This document shows positions 10,827-19,088 of a DNA stretch of 30,373 nt, piece after piece. Origin of the DNA: Oehlia diaphana (Eukaryota > Glomeromycota > Glomeromycetes > Glomerales > Glomeraceae); NCBI GenBank assembly GCA_003833135.1, contig QZLH01000148.1, forward strand, positions 98,768 to 129,140. The letters are read 5' to 3'. Under the pieces are notes generated by a model. It worked only from the letters and a program-made list of their open reading frames with translations. It did not search any database and was not told the DNA's origin. Position 1 is the stretch's first letter. Every line of letters starts with the position of its first letter. Position numbers and translations under genes: made by a program.

Positions 10827-11150
10827 TTAATTTTTTAAGGACGGTTAGAAAACAGGATTAAAACAGATCGCGTGATTGCATTGTTTATTTCGTCATTCTT
10901 TGTTACAAATGAGTGATTATAATCTGATATCGATATAACAAACCCATCATATGACGAACTCGAAAAATTTACAAATTATATCAAGAATTCTTAACAATGT
11001 TGTTATTCCTAAATTTAAGGCAAATACTAAGAAAAGGAGGGATAAATTTCCACCAATAGAAGAAAATAAAAATTATAACATATATATATAATTAAAAAAA
11101 ATAATAATGTTTTTTATAACTAATATACCCTTACTAAATAACTTAGCAAA
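10827..11150. other. Spacer 3' of the F-box gene
   Basis: About 320 bp of AT-rich sequence between the transposase relic and the stop codon of the minus-strand F-box gene. Nothing else is recognisable; it presumably contains that gene's 3' untranslated region. Confidence 0.5.
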
Positions 11151-12635
11151 TTACCATGAAAAGTAAAAATCCTGATATTCATCATCACATCGATAATTCT
11201 TTATTACACCTTCCTCTCTATATTTTTGAAGTATATTTAATAAATGATGATTAAAATAAATACTATCATTAACATCGGTAAAAAAATATAAATTAATTGA
11301 TTCACGACCTCTCCAATTTTCAAGAAATAATTCTAAATCATAAGCAGAAATTTTCCAATCATTAAATATTCTAATCTCACGTAAAGTTTTTGGAGCAAAA
11401 TTTACCAATTTTTCTAATAATAAACTACTAGAATATTGATTAATAGAACCATCAATAACAATTTTTTGAAGTTGAATAGATTTTTCCAATAAAATTTCAA
11501 ATTCATTATAATCATTATCATTTATACCTAATGATAATAATTTAATATTAGGACAATATTCATAAATTGTATGAATATATTTTCCTGAATATAATTCATT
11601 ATAAATAGTACTTCCAAGTAAAATTTCTGATAAATTTCCTTCAGTTTTTTTAATAATATCTATTGCTATATTAAGGGAAGAAATTATTTCTAAATGTAAA
11701 ACTTGAAGGTATGAAAAAGTAGAAATTTCTAAATATTTTTCAAGTTGATAATCATAATTAGCAATATTTATTAATTTTAATTTTTTTAAATTAATTAATT
11801 TTGGTAAAATTTCCAATAAAAGAAAAAAATTATCTTCATAAATTAATTTAAGATGAATTAAAGAATTAACTTGTTTAATTAAAGCATTTCCAATTTTTTC
11901 ATATTTAATAAAATATTCTGCATCATCATAAACTGAACAAACAAAACATTTTAAATTTTTTTGTACTTCAATTAATCTTGCTAATCCTGAATTATCATCT
12001 GGACATCTTTTTATAATAATTTTTTGTATTAATTTACAAACATGTGATAACCCATAAAAAAATGCTGAATCAATAATTGAATTACAACATAAATATGTAA
12101 GATCTTCAAGTGAATTTTTTGCTCCATTAAAATGATATATTTGATGTTTTAAAATTGATCCAGTATTCATCATATCTAAAATTTTAATTTTTGAACATTT
12201 ATTAATTAATAATTTATAAATCTCTTGTTCCATAGCATGTATTTGATATTCTTCATTAAATCCAAAACTTAATCCATTTTTAATAAAATTTTCAATTTTA
12301 TGAAAATTTATATTTTTACAATAATTAATATAATCGAATAAAGGTTTTTTATATTTTGTTGAAAAAATATAAATTCCTTGACTTTTAAGAAATTCTTGAG
12401 ATTCTTTTGATAAAAATAATATAATAACATTTAATAATAATCTGCTATTAACAATAAATTTCCATGGATTTGTCCATAAAATTGGAACTGCAACTTCACA
12501 CCAATGTCTATTTACTAATAAACATGAATATAATGATTTTTTTTCAATTGTTATTAAATTAGAAATAAATCGATTTTTATCAAAAACTAATTCTTCAAAA
12601 ATTAAAGAAAGAACATCTTTATTAAGTATAGACAT
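11151..12635 (-). CDS. F-box/leucine-rich protein
   Basis: Single-exon gene of 494 aa. The N-terminus (NKDVLSLIFEEL, then SLYSCLLVNRHWCEVAVPIL and W..PW) is a typical fungal F-box-like motif, which in the known family binds Skp1 of an SCF ubiquitin ligase. The remaining roughly 430 residues are Leu/Ile-rich with irregular repeats (LKLIYED, LKKLKLINI, LQVLHLEI, IKLLSLGI), consistent with degenerate leucine-rich repeats for target binding. Compared with the divergent neighbour at 13718 it carries about 16 extra residues inside the F-box (about 19-34), which may weaken Skp1 contact. The ATG at 12633-12635 is the first in frame and aligns with the start of the paralogue. The stop is TAA. The target is unknown. 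Confidence 0.75.
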   Translation of the reverse strand: MSILNKDVLSLIFEELVFDKNRFISNLITIEKKSLYSCLLVNRHWCEVAVPILWTNPWKFIVNSRLLLNVIILFLSKESQEFLKSQGIYIFSTKYKKPLFDYINYCKNINFHKIENFIKNGLSFGFNEEYQIHAMEQEIYKLLINKCSKIKILDMMNTGSILKHQIYHFNGAKNSLEDLTYLCCNSIIDSAFFYGLSHVCKLIQKIIIKRCPDDNSGLARLIEVQKNLKCFVCSVYDDAEYFIKYEKIGNALIKQVNSLIHLKLIYEDNFFLLLEILPKLINLKKLKLINIANYDYQLEKYLEISTFSYLQVLHLEIISSLNIAIDIIKKTEGNLSEILLGSTIYNELYSGKYIHTIYEYCPNIKLLSLGINDNDYNEFEILLEKSIQLQKIVIDGSINQYSSSLLLEKLVNFAPKTLREIRIFNDWKISAYDLELFLENWRGRESINLYFFTDVNDSIYFNHHLLNILQKYREEGVIKNYRCDDEYQDFYFSW

Positions 12636-12710
12636 TTTTTTTAAAAAAAATTGAAAAAAGGTTAAAGTATTAGCGAAAAAAAAAAAAGGATGTGCAGTAA
12701 AATTCTTTCC

Positions 12711-12717
12711 ATTTATA
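12711..12717 (-). promoter_or_regulatory. TATA-like box for minus-strand F-box gene
   Basis: Read on the minus strand, TATAAAT lies 76 bp upstream of the ATG. The position is similar to the TATA boxes of the other genes in this window. Support is limited because the DNA is AT-rich. Confidence 0.35.
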
Positions 12718-13071
12718 TTTAAATGTGATTACACAAATTTAGACCAACGATGATCATTTTATAATAATATAAGGGTTTTTTAATTGTCAAGAATTCATTA
12801 GCCAAAATAGGAAGGATAAATCAATTAAATCATGTTTTTGTGCAGCCAAATAGAAATTAAACGTTCTCCGAATTTTGTTAATCATGTCGCTTTCATAATT
12901 GATAAATAAATTATAACTTTGATATTTTTGACGCATTACGTCATTTAGGATTAGATATCACATATATTAATTCATTATGCTAATGTGCTAATAAATAAGC
13001 TTATAGGGTTTATTATTTTTTTTATATGGAACACGATCTTGGACGTCTGCATGATAACACAGTTATTATAT

Positions 13072-13441
13072 ATGGTGGTGAAAATATCATTCGGACTAAA
13101 GATGACCATCGGTCCTAAAAGACCGTGGTCCAACTGTCTTACAGTCCGTCTTGGTGTAGGACTGCGGTCTTTCAGTCCTGTATAGACCGTCGGTCTTTTT
13201 AAGGACCGCAGCCTTTCTAAGACCGATCGGTCTTTTTTCTTTTTTTCTTTTTTTTTTTTTGCAAACAAAAAATATTTTTAGCTTTAAATTTGATAAAAAA
13301 ATCATTTATTATCTGAAGACCGGTATGAGGACCGGTCCAGTCCTCAGGACCGGCCCTACTGTGCCATAAAAAAATGCAAGACCACCGTCCGGTCCGACCG
13401 GTTCAGAACCGAGTAGGACCGGTAAGACTGATGACCACCAT
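13072..13441. mobile_element. GGTCC/GGACC-rich inverted-repeat element
   Basis: A 370 bp island bounded by ATGGTGGT (13072-13079) and its reverse complement ACCACCAT (13434-13441). It is markedly GC-richer than its flanks and packed with GACCG/CGGTC and GGTCC/GGACC motifs on both strands, for example around 13108-13125, 13180-13230 and 13320-13350. Many hairpins are possible. It encodes no sensible protein; its open frames are shadows of the repeats. A non-autonomous DNA transposon or structured satellite-like repeat is inferred. No clear target-site duplication was seen. It lies between two divergent F-box genes. Confidence 0.55.
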
Positions 13442-13614
13442 CCTTAATTCGACAGTTCGGTGATATTTCAAACCCCCTACCAATAACTATTGTGTAGAAA
13501 AAATAATAAAATCTTTCTGCCATAATATTTCAAATATTGACTCACATTGACTTTTATTTTGCTCGATTGATGAGTCAATTTCTCTCTCAATTACGCAAAT
13601 CTATCAATATACAG

Positions 13615-13622
13615 TATAAATA
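13615..13622 (+). promoter_or_regulatory. TATA box for plus-strand F-box gene
   Basis: TATAAATA lies 103 bp before the ATG at 13718, within TACAGTATAAATATACC. A long pyrimidine/T-rich stretch follows it and an A-run abuts the start codon. Confidence 0.5.
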
Positions 13623-13717
13623 TACCCAGAATTAATTATTTATCTTCTTTTTATTTTACTTCTTTTTAAAATTCTTCACCTTTTTATTTTATTTCATTTT
13701 TTTTTTAAAAAAAAAAA

Positions 13718-15193
13718 ATGGCAAATCTCAATAAAGACACACTTCTCTTGATATTAGAAGAATTACAAAGTGATAAAAATTCTCTTTATTCATGCCTTTT
13801 AGTTAATAAAATTTGGTGTGAAACTACCGTTCCAATTTTATGGAAGAATCCTTGGAAAGATATGCCACGGGAAAAGGAGAAATCACAATTTAATGTATTC
13901 GTTTCACATTTATCAAATGAAGTAAGAGAAAAGTTAAAAAGAAAACATGGAGTAATTTTACCAAAAGCGATGAAACTCTCATTTAATTATATTAGTTTTT
14001 GTAGATACCTAGAATTATATAGATTAGATAGAATAACTTTTACCATCAGAGATATTAAAAAGTCCAAAATTCCCTATATTAAACTTGAAATAGCGAGATT
14101 ATTTATTAATAGAAATACAAGATACACTCATCTTTATTTACATCAATTTGATTTTCAAACAAATCTTATTCCAGGTATTGAAATTTGTTTCTCAAAACTT
14201 AAGTTTCTTCGATCTCAACCTAACAATTTTTTAAGTGAATTATCTGAAATAAGCAAATCGATAGAGGAATTAGAATTTTATATTACAGAATATAATAATA
14301 ATGATAACTATGGAATAACTAAATTAATTGAAGCTCAAAAAAATCTTAATTATTTCAGTTTTACATATGGAAAAGGAGACAAATCACTTTGCAAGACTCT
14401 TGGGGATTCATTGATTAAACATGCGAGTACTCTTCAATATTTAAAAATAGATCTGGAAGTAATCACAAAAATAACAAGGTCACTTTCATACCTTTTAAAT
14501 TTATCTAATTTAGAAATAATAAATCCAAATAATCAAAGAGCTTGGTATCATATAGAAAATGTATCATTTCCTTTTTTAAAATTTTTAAAAACTCAACAAG
14601 TTTCAACTAAAAGTTTAATTGGCTTAATTGAAAATACAAAAGGTCATCTTATGGAATTATGTATTGATTATGAGGATAATGATGAAAATCTTATACAAGC
14701 AATTTATAAAAATTGTCCAAAACTCAAGTACCTTAAATTATCAATTACAAATAGTTCTATACGTAGTATTAAAGAATTAGATAATCTCTTAATTAATTGC
14801 CAATATTTAAATGGTTTAGTTATTTATATTCGTAAGAATTTTGATTGGGATAATTTCTTCAAATCATTAATTAAATCATCTCCAAATAGTTTATTAAAAT
14901 TTAAACTATTTTCTTCTATTTGGGATAATTATAGTCCAGAATCTTTAAAATTATTTTTTGACAATTGGAAAAGTAGACATCCTATGTTATTACATACCAA
15001 TTTACCTAATAATGAAAAAGAAAAATTTGATTTAATTAAAAAATATGTAGCAGAGGGAATAATTATAAAACATGAAAATGTATCGGATAAAACTATATTT
15101 GAAGATTTTGAATGGACTTATCCAACTCAAAAATCTGTCTCTAAATTTGAATTTTTAGAAATTATTGATAGTAAACAAATAACTGATTTGTGA
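13718..15193 (+). CDS. F-box/leucine-rich protein, divergent paralogue
   Basis: Single-exon gene of 491 aa. Residues 1-50 form an F-box-like motif (LNKDTLLLILEEL, then SLYSCLLVNKIWCETTVPIL and WKNPW), followed by irregular Leu-rich repeats (LQYLKIDLEV, LSNLEIINPN, LKYLKLSIT). As in known F-box/LRR proteins, the N-terminus would dock to Skp1 and the C-terminal part would select ubiquitination targets; the target is not known. It is paralogous to the gene at 11151-12635 in opposite orientation (same opening residues, same VPILW.NPW block) but well diverged. The start at 13718 directly follows an A-run and is the first ATG in frame. It ends at TGA. Confidence 0.77.
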   Translation: MANLNKDTLLLILEELQSDKNSLYSCLLVNKIWCETTVPILWKNPWKDMPREKEKSQFNVFVSHLSNEVREKLKRKHGVILPKAMKLSFNYISFCRYLELYRLDRITFTIRDIKKSKIPYIKLEIARLFINRNTRYTHLYLHQFDFQTNLIPGIEICFSKLKFLRSQPNNFLSELSEISKSIEELEFYITEYNNNDNYGITKLIEAQKNLNYFSFTYGKGDKSLCKTLGDSLIKHASTLQYLKIDLEVITKITRSLSYLLNLSNLEIINPNNQRAWYHIENVSFPFLKFLKTQQVSTKSLIGLIENTKGHLMELCIDYEDNDENLIQAIYKNCPKLKYLKLSITNSSIRSIKELDNLLINCQYLNGLVIYIRKNFDWDNFFKSLIKSSPNSLLKFKLFSSIWDNYSPESLKLFFDNWKSRHPMLLHTNLPNNEKEKFDLIKKYVAEGIIIKHENVSDKTIFEDFEWTYPTQKSVSKFEFLEIIDSKQITDL

Positions 15194-15605
15194 TTGCAGT
15201 AAAATAAAGTGTATTCAGCTTTAGATGTTTCGGTACACGTACCTGCTGACATTTGTTCATGAGTAGTATAATAAAATTTCAAATACAGTACATGCCATGA
15301 TTAATATATATAGAAGATTTAATTTTTATGTTTTGGTGTATAAAAGATTTTTTGCAAATAAGAGTAACATATATATCGTTGGTTCAACTGGTAAGTGAAT
15401 TAGAAAAAAATATATTACAATCGATAGCAACATTTTCAAATTCGACGAATTTGAAAAATACTTAATTTTATTAAATATAGAACATAACCACAAAAAAAAC
15501 CTTAAATTCTTTCTTTGAATAAACTTAGTCTCATTATTCTTAAAAAAAAAATAAATAAATAAATTATATTCGTTTTATACTACCATGATTGCATATTAGC
15601 GGCAA
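15194..15605. other. Spacer between convergent genes
   Basis: About 410 bp between the F-box stop codon and the stop codon of the minus-strand GRDP gene. It presumably holds both 3' untranslated regions. AT-rich; no further feature recognised. Confidence 0.55.
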
Positions 15606-17803
15606 TTATCCGCACCCACCGCACCCACATCCTCCACATCCTCCACATCCTCCACCACCACAATAAACACCGTAATTGCCACATCCACCGCCGCATCCAC
15701 CACACTTACTATGTGACTTAGTTATAGGAGTACTTTCGTTGACTCCACATACGCCTGAATACTTATACAGGCTACAAATACAAAAGATTTTAGAGTTTAT
15801 AAAACTACAAATTTCAAAATATTATTGCTACTTACTTGTCCGTGTCTTTTCCTTTGTCTTTATTATTATGTTTTCCATAATTTTTATTGGTTGCTTTTCG
15901 ATACTTTTTCAATCGATAAAGAACAAAAAGGCCATATGGTGGTACAATGACGGACATAACCTTTTTTGTTGTGGTTAACCAATACTTTGATGGACATACA
16001 TGTGTGTACGGTTCATGATACTTCTTATACCAAGCTCGAGCCGTAACCGCAAACCCATTTGACAAAACTCCCTTGGTTAATGTATCATCATGATTAACAA
16101 TACGACCTATATCCTTTTGAGTGAACGCACGGTAAGATGATGCATGAATTTGATGTGTGTGCCAAGCCAGGTCAATATCAAGAGTGGGCACAAGTAGCGT
16201 ATTTTGTTCTTTCATTAACGATAAGAACTTATTGTATCGTATTGTGGCATTTTTTTGAACCTCTATGCAATCAATCCATTTATTATTAACCATCTTTTCT
16301 GTAAATTCACGTTGTCGTCGCACAGCACTAATTAGGTCAATTGAAAATGGGGATGGAATGCCGCTATAGGCAAATATTATTCGTCGAACAATTTTGGCCC
16401 TTACATCTTTAAGTTTTTGTGCATTTCTCAAATCTTTTATCTGTAGATTAAGTTTTTTAATAATATGCTTCCAGTTGCAATTTTTCCAATTTGTTGATTC
16501 AGGAAATGTAAGATTATAAATGTGAGTACTTTCGGTAGTGAATAATAAGAGAGAATCATTGGTAGCAAGTGTTTCTGAGTATGAGCCGTCCTTCAGATCA
16601 ACCAAAGTGCCACTGAATTAAAATAATTAACTAATGTGTTAAAAAATATGTATTTAAAAAGTAAGGTCATGCAAACTTAATTTTTCGGTTTTCATAATTT
16701 GAAAATGACCCGGCAACCCGGCTTTTAAATTTTTTTTTTTTTCAAAAATTTTATATTTAAATTCATATGAAATTTTTTTCAACTTTTAAAAAATTTTACT
16801 CGATATACATAATAATAGTATAAAAAATTTTAACAAAATTGACCCGGCAAGAATATAAAAATCGAAAAATTAAGTTTGTATTACCTAACTTTGAAATAAT
16901 AAAATTATATTTTTACCCGATGTATTGAGTTTTATATTTATTCCAAGAACTAATGTCATCAATAAATCTTTTGGCACTTAGAGTTTCGACGGAATATGGT
17001 GCGCGGCATTTGGGACATTTCTCATCTGCCTTAATAGCCTTCATAAGATTCACGTAATTCATCCTATACCAACATCGAGTTGAGAATTATATAAATTGAA
17101 TAAATTAACCCTAGGTCCGATTGAATATTTCCTTACCATGAAATTTGTACTTCTTCCTTACACCAAGGACAATTTATTTTAAAATCAGAGCTATCATTTG
17201 GATCAAGTACCCAAGGTTGTTTGGTCCTTTCCGTCCAAATACTTTCGGAATTGGGATCAGTATGACCGTTATTTTTTTCCCAAATATCATGCTGGTTATA
17301 ATAAAGGAATTAATATTATTGGAATGAGCGATAATATAGTAAGAAAAGACGTTCACCAGTCGCTTCAAAGGAAAATCCGGGAATTTTTGTTGAGGATCGT
17401 AAATTCGAAGCATATCTTCATAGTATCGCAGTGGTGAAAGTAAATGTGAATGCCAGATATAGCAAACATCTAATTTGAAAATTTAATTAAGTGAAGAATT
17501 TATTGAGTAAAGAATAATCGGGTCCAAAAAGTTTTTTACTAAATAATTCTTTTGTTCACCTATGGGCGGAATTGGCATATTATCATCGTTAAAATTTCGA
17601 CTACCCAGCAAATCTAACCATAGTATGTAGCGTTCCTGTGCACGTAACAAGTATCTCATATCAATCTGCTCATCTGGTTGTTCCAAATCCTTAAATTTAG
17701 TCAAAAGAGCTAAATGTGCACGTAACGTAGATGGATTTACTATATCATTAATGTTAAGCGCCAGAGGCACTAATTCTTTCGCGGGAAATTTTTCTTCGGA
17801 CAT
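15606..17803 (-). CDS. Glycine-rich domain-containing (GRDP/DUF1399) protein
   Basis: Six exons in transcript order: 17803-17560, 17469-17357, 17291-17137, 17063-16917, 16612-15836 and 15771-15606. They total 1602 nt and encode 533 aa; all introns are GT-AG. The family hallmark appears twice: PPIDVCYIWHSHLLSP at about residues 79-94, with WHSH at 87-90, and PTLDIDLAWHTHQ with WHTH at 370-373. Between them are CPWC (160-163) and CPKC (187-190), a likely zinc-binding knuckle pair. A hydrophobic patch (VMSVIVPPYGLFVLY) precedes a Lys-rich segment. The last exon encodes a Cys/Gly-rich tail (residues 502-533) of CGGCGGGCG type. In plants, related GRDPs affect stress and development; fungal function is essentially unknown. 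The start ATG at 17803 lies about 40 bp after a TATA box. The fifth intron (304 bp) hosts an inverted-repeat insertion. Family call is firm; biochemical role unknown. Confidence 0.85.
16664..16886. mobile_element. MITE-like element inside GRDP intron
   Basis: Terminal inverted repeats at 16664-16696 and 16854-16886 match at 29 of 33 positions by eye, sharing the core CAAACTTAATTTTTCG. The interior has CCCGGC motifs and A/T runs and no coding capacity. Without it the 304-bp host intron would be about 80 bp, like its neighbours (64-90 bp), so insertion into an existing intron is the simplest reading. No convincing target-site duplication was seen. Confidence 0.65.
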
Positions 17804-17840
17804 TATTTTATTTCATAAATTATTGAGTGTAGAGGCTAGA

Positions 17841-17848
17841 TATTTATA
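17841..17848 (-). promoter_or_regulatory. TATA box for GRDP gene
   Basis: On the minus strand TATAAATA lies about 40 bp upstream of the ATG at 17803. Such spacing implies a very short 5' untranslated region if initiation is about 30 bp downstream, or a start within the first bases before the ATG. Confidence 0.5.
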
Positions 17849-18802
17849 CATTAATAAATCGTGATGTCGTATTCTCACATGATTTCTTATTTGTGACACT
17901 TGGATTTCTAGAAAAGAAATTGAACAACTTTAGCCTTCTCTTTATAAGTTCGCTTTTAGTAATATTTTATAAGATTTATTTTCTTTTTAAAAAAAAAAAA
18001 TATCTAAATTTATCGAAACGATTTATTTATAGTAAAAGAAATCTCTTATTATATTTATATTTCTATAAAATAGAGTAACGCGGATAAGAGATTATTTGTT
18101 ACCATTTACATTTTATCTTATTATTTGATTCAAAATAGAAGAGAGTCAAACAAGCTATAAATTATTTCATATTTCAACATTGACATTTTCACGACGTAAT
18201 GTTTACTACAATCTCGGCTGAAGAAATATTTTTCGCATCATGATTGCGCCTCTGAAAAAAAAAGAAAATTCATTTGAAGATATGTACAGTATATTAGATA
18301 AAGTAATTTATAAATTCCTCGAAATATGACCCTAACAGAACTCACAGAAATTATTGTTCACAAATACTTGTTACTTATAACTTTTCAGTATCTAATATTG
18401 TAAGTAATTTTATATTTTAAGGAGTTCTTGAAATGTTTTAATTTGCGAAACATTGATTATTTTTATCTAATTAACTAAAATAGCTATATCCGCCGGATAA
18501 AATCTAAACAATAAGACTGCAAAAATGCACAATCAGCTCTCGATGTAACGAACTTTCCGGGTACTGTATTCGTTACAGGATTATAGCGGAATTTATTCGT
18601 TATAACAAATCGTATCTGATTGGCTAAAAATTACATGAAAAGAAAATCCGTCTATGAAAATCACCTAGCTCATTAAGTTTCAAAAACTATCTTGATTTTT
18701 TTTTTTTTTTTTATGACTATATTTCATAAAACATTTATACATATATTTGAAAAAGTAAATGACACACATCATTACAATATTCTTTGTTCTAAATTATTAT
18801 TA
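17849..18802. other. Gene-poor spacer upstream of GRDP gene
   Basis: About 950 bp of AT-rich DNA. The open frame at 17893-18078 is low-complexity Phe/Leu/Lys/Tyr text and is not supported. A small inverted repeat TGTAACGAA/TTCGTTACA lies at 18544-18577. Nothing else recognised. Confidence 0.5.
18544..18577. repeat. Short inverted repeat TGTAACGAA
   Basis: TGTAACGAA at 18544-18552 pairs perfectly with TTCGTTACA at 18569-18577 (9-bp arms, 16-bp spacer). A further TTCGTTATAAC lies just downstream. It could be a palindromic protein-binding site or an edge of an old element. Confidence 0.3.
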
Positions 18803-19001
18803 TAATCCCCTGTCGCACTAAGTGTCACTCATGATCACCATACTATTTTTAAAAATTGAGAGTGATTAGCTGAGTTTATAAATGACCGGGAATCTTCGTT
18901 TAGTTATTCCCGGTCTCATATAGATAGCCGGGAAATTACTAATTTTAGTATAAAATAATTAAATAGTTAATATATAATGAGTGACACACTCCAGGGGATT
19001 A
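18803..19001. mobile_element. MITE-like element with nested hairpin
   Basis: The ends TAATCCCCTG (18803-18812) and CAGGGGATTA (18992-19001) are exact reverse complements. The similarity continues inward with a gap to TGTCACTCAT and its counterpart near 18978-18986. A second perfect inverted repeat (GACCGGGAAT at 18884-18893, ATTCCCGGTC at 18906-18915) sits in the middle. The 199-bp, non-coding, AT-rich body fits a miniature inverted-repeat transposable element. A short duplicated target (TA or TTA) cannot be separated from the TIR end. Confidence 0.65.
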
Positions 19002-19004
19002 CCC

Positions 19005-19088
19005 ATTTATTTCCTGGGAAGGAAAACAATAGGGTTTTTTCCCCTTCGGGAAAAAACCCTATTATTTCCAACTCCCCATGAAATAAAT
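19005..19088. repeat. 84-bp near-perfect fold-back repeat
   Basis: A 16-bp perfect stem (19028-19043 with 19048-19063, AATAGGGTTTTTTCCC and its complement) closes over a 4-base loop, CTTC. The outer arms ATTTATTTC.TGGG..GGAAA (19005 onward) and their complement up to 19088 extend the pairing with few mismatches. Nearly the whole segment is one hairpin. It starts 3 bp after the preceding MITE, suggesting nested or targeted insertion. Confidence 0.7.

Noticed and set aside
12975..13305. Open frames on both strands over the GGTCC-rich island
   Set aside because: They mirror the repetitive words on opposite strands and have no homology-like features; shadows of the repeat.
15676..15978. Plus-strand frame with a Pro/His-rich start
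   Set aside because: It is the antisense of the Cys/Gly tail and fifth exon of the GRDP gene, whose six-exon model explains the region.
17145..17437. Overlapping frames on both strands
   Set aside because: The minus-strand frame reads through a 65-bp intron of the GRDP gene (17292-17356); the plus-strand frames are antisense shadows.
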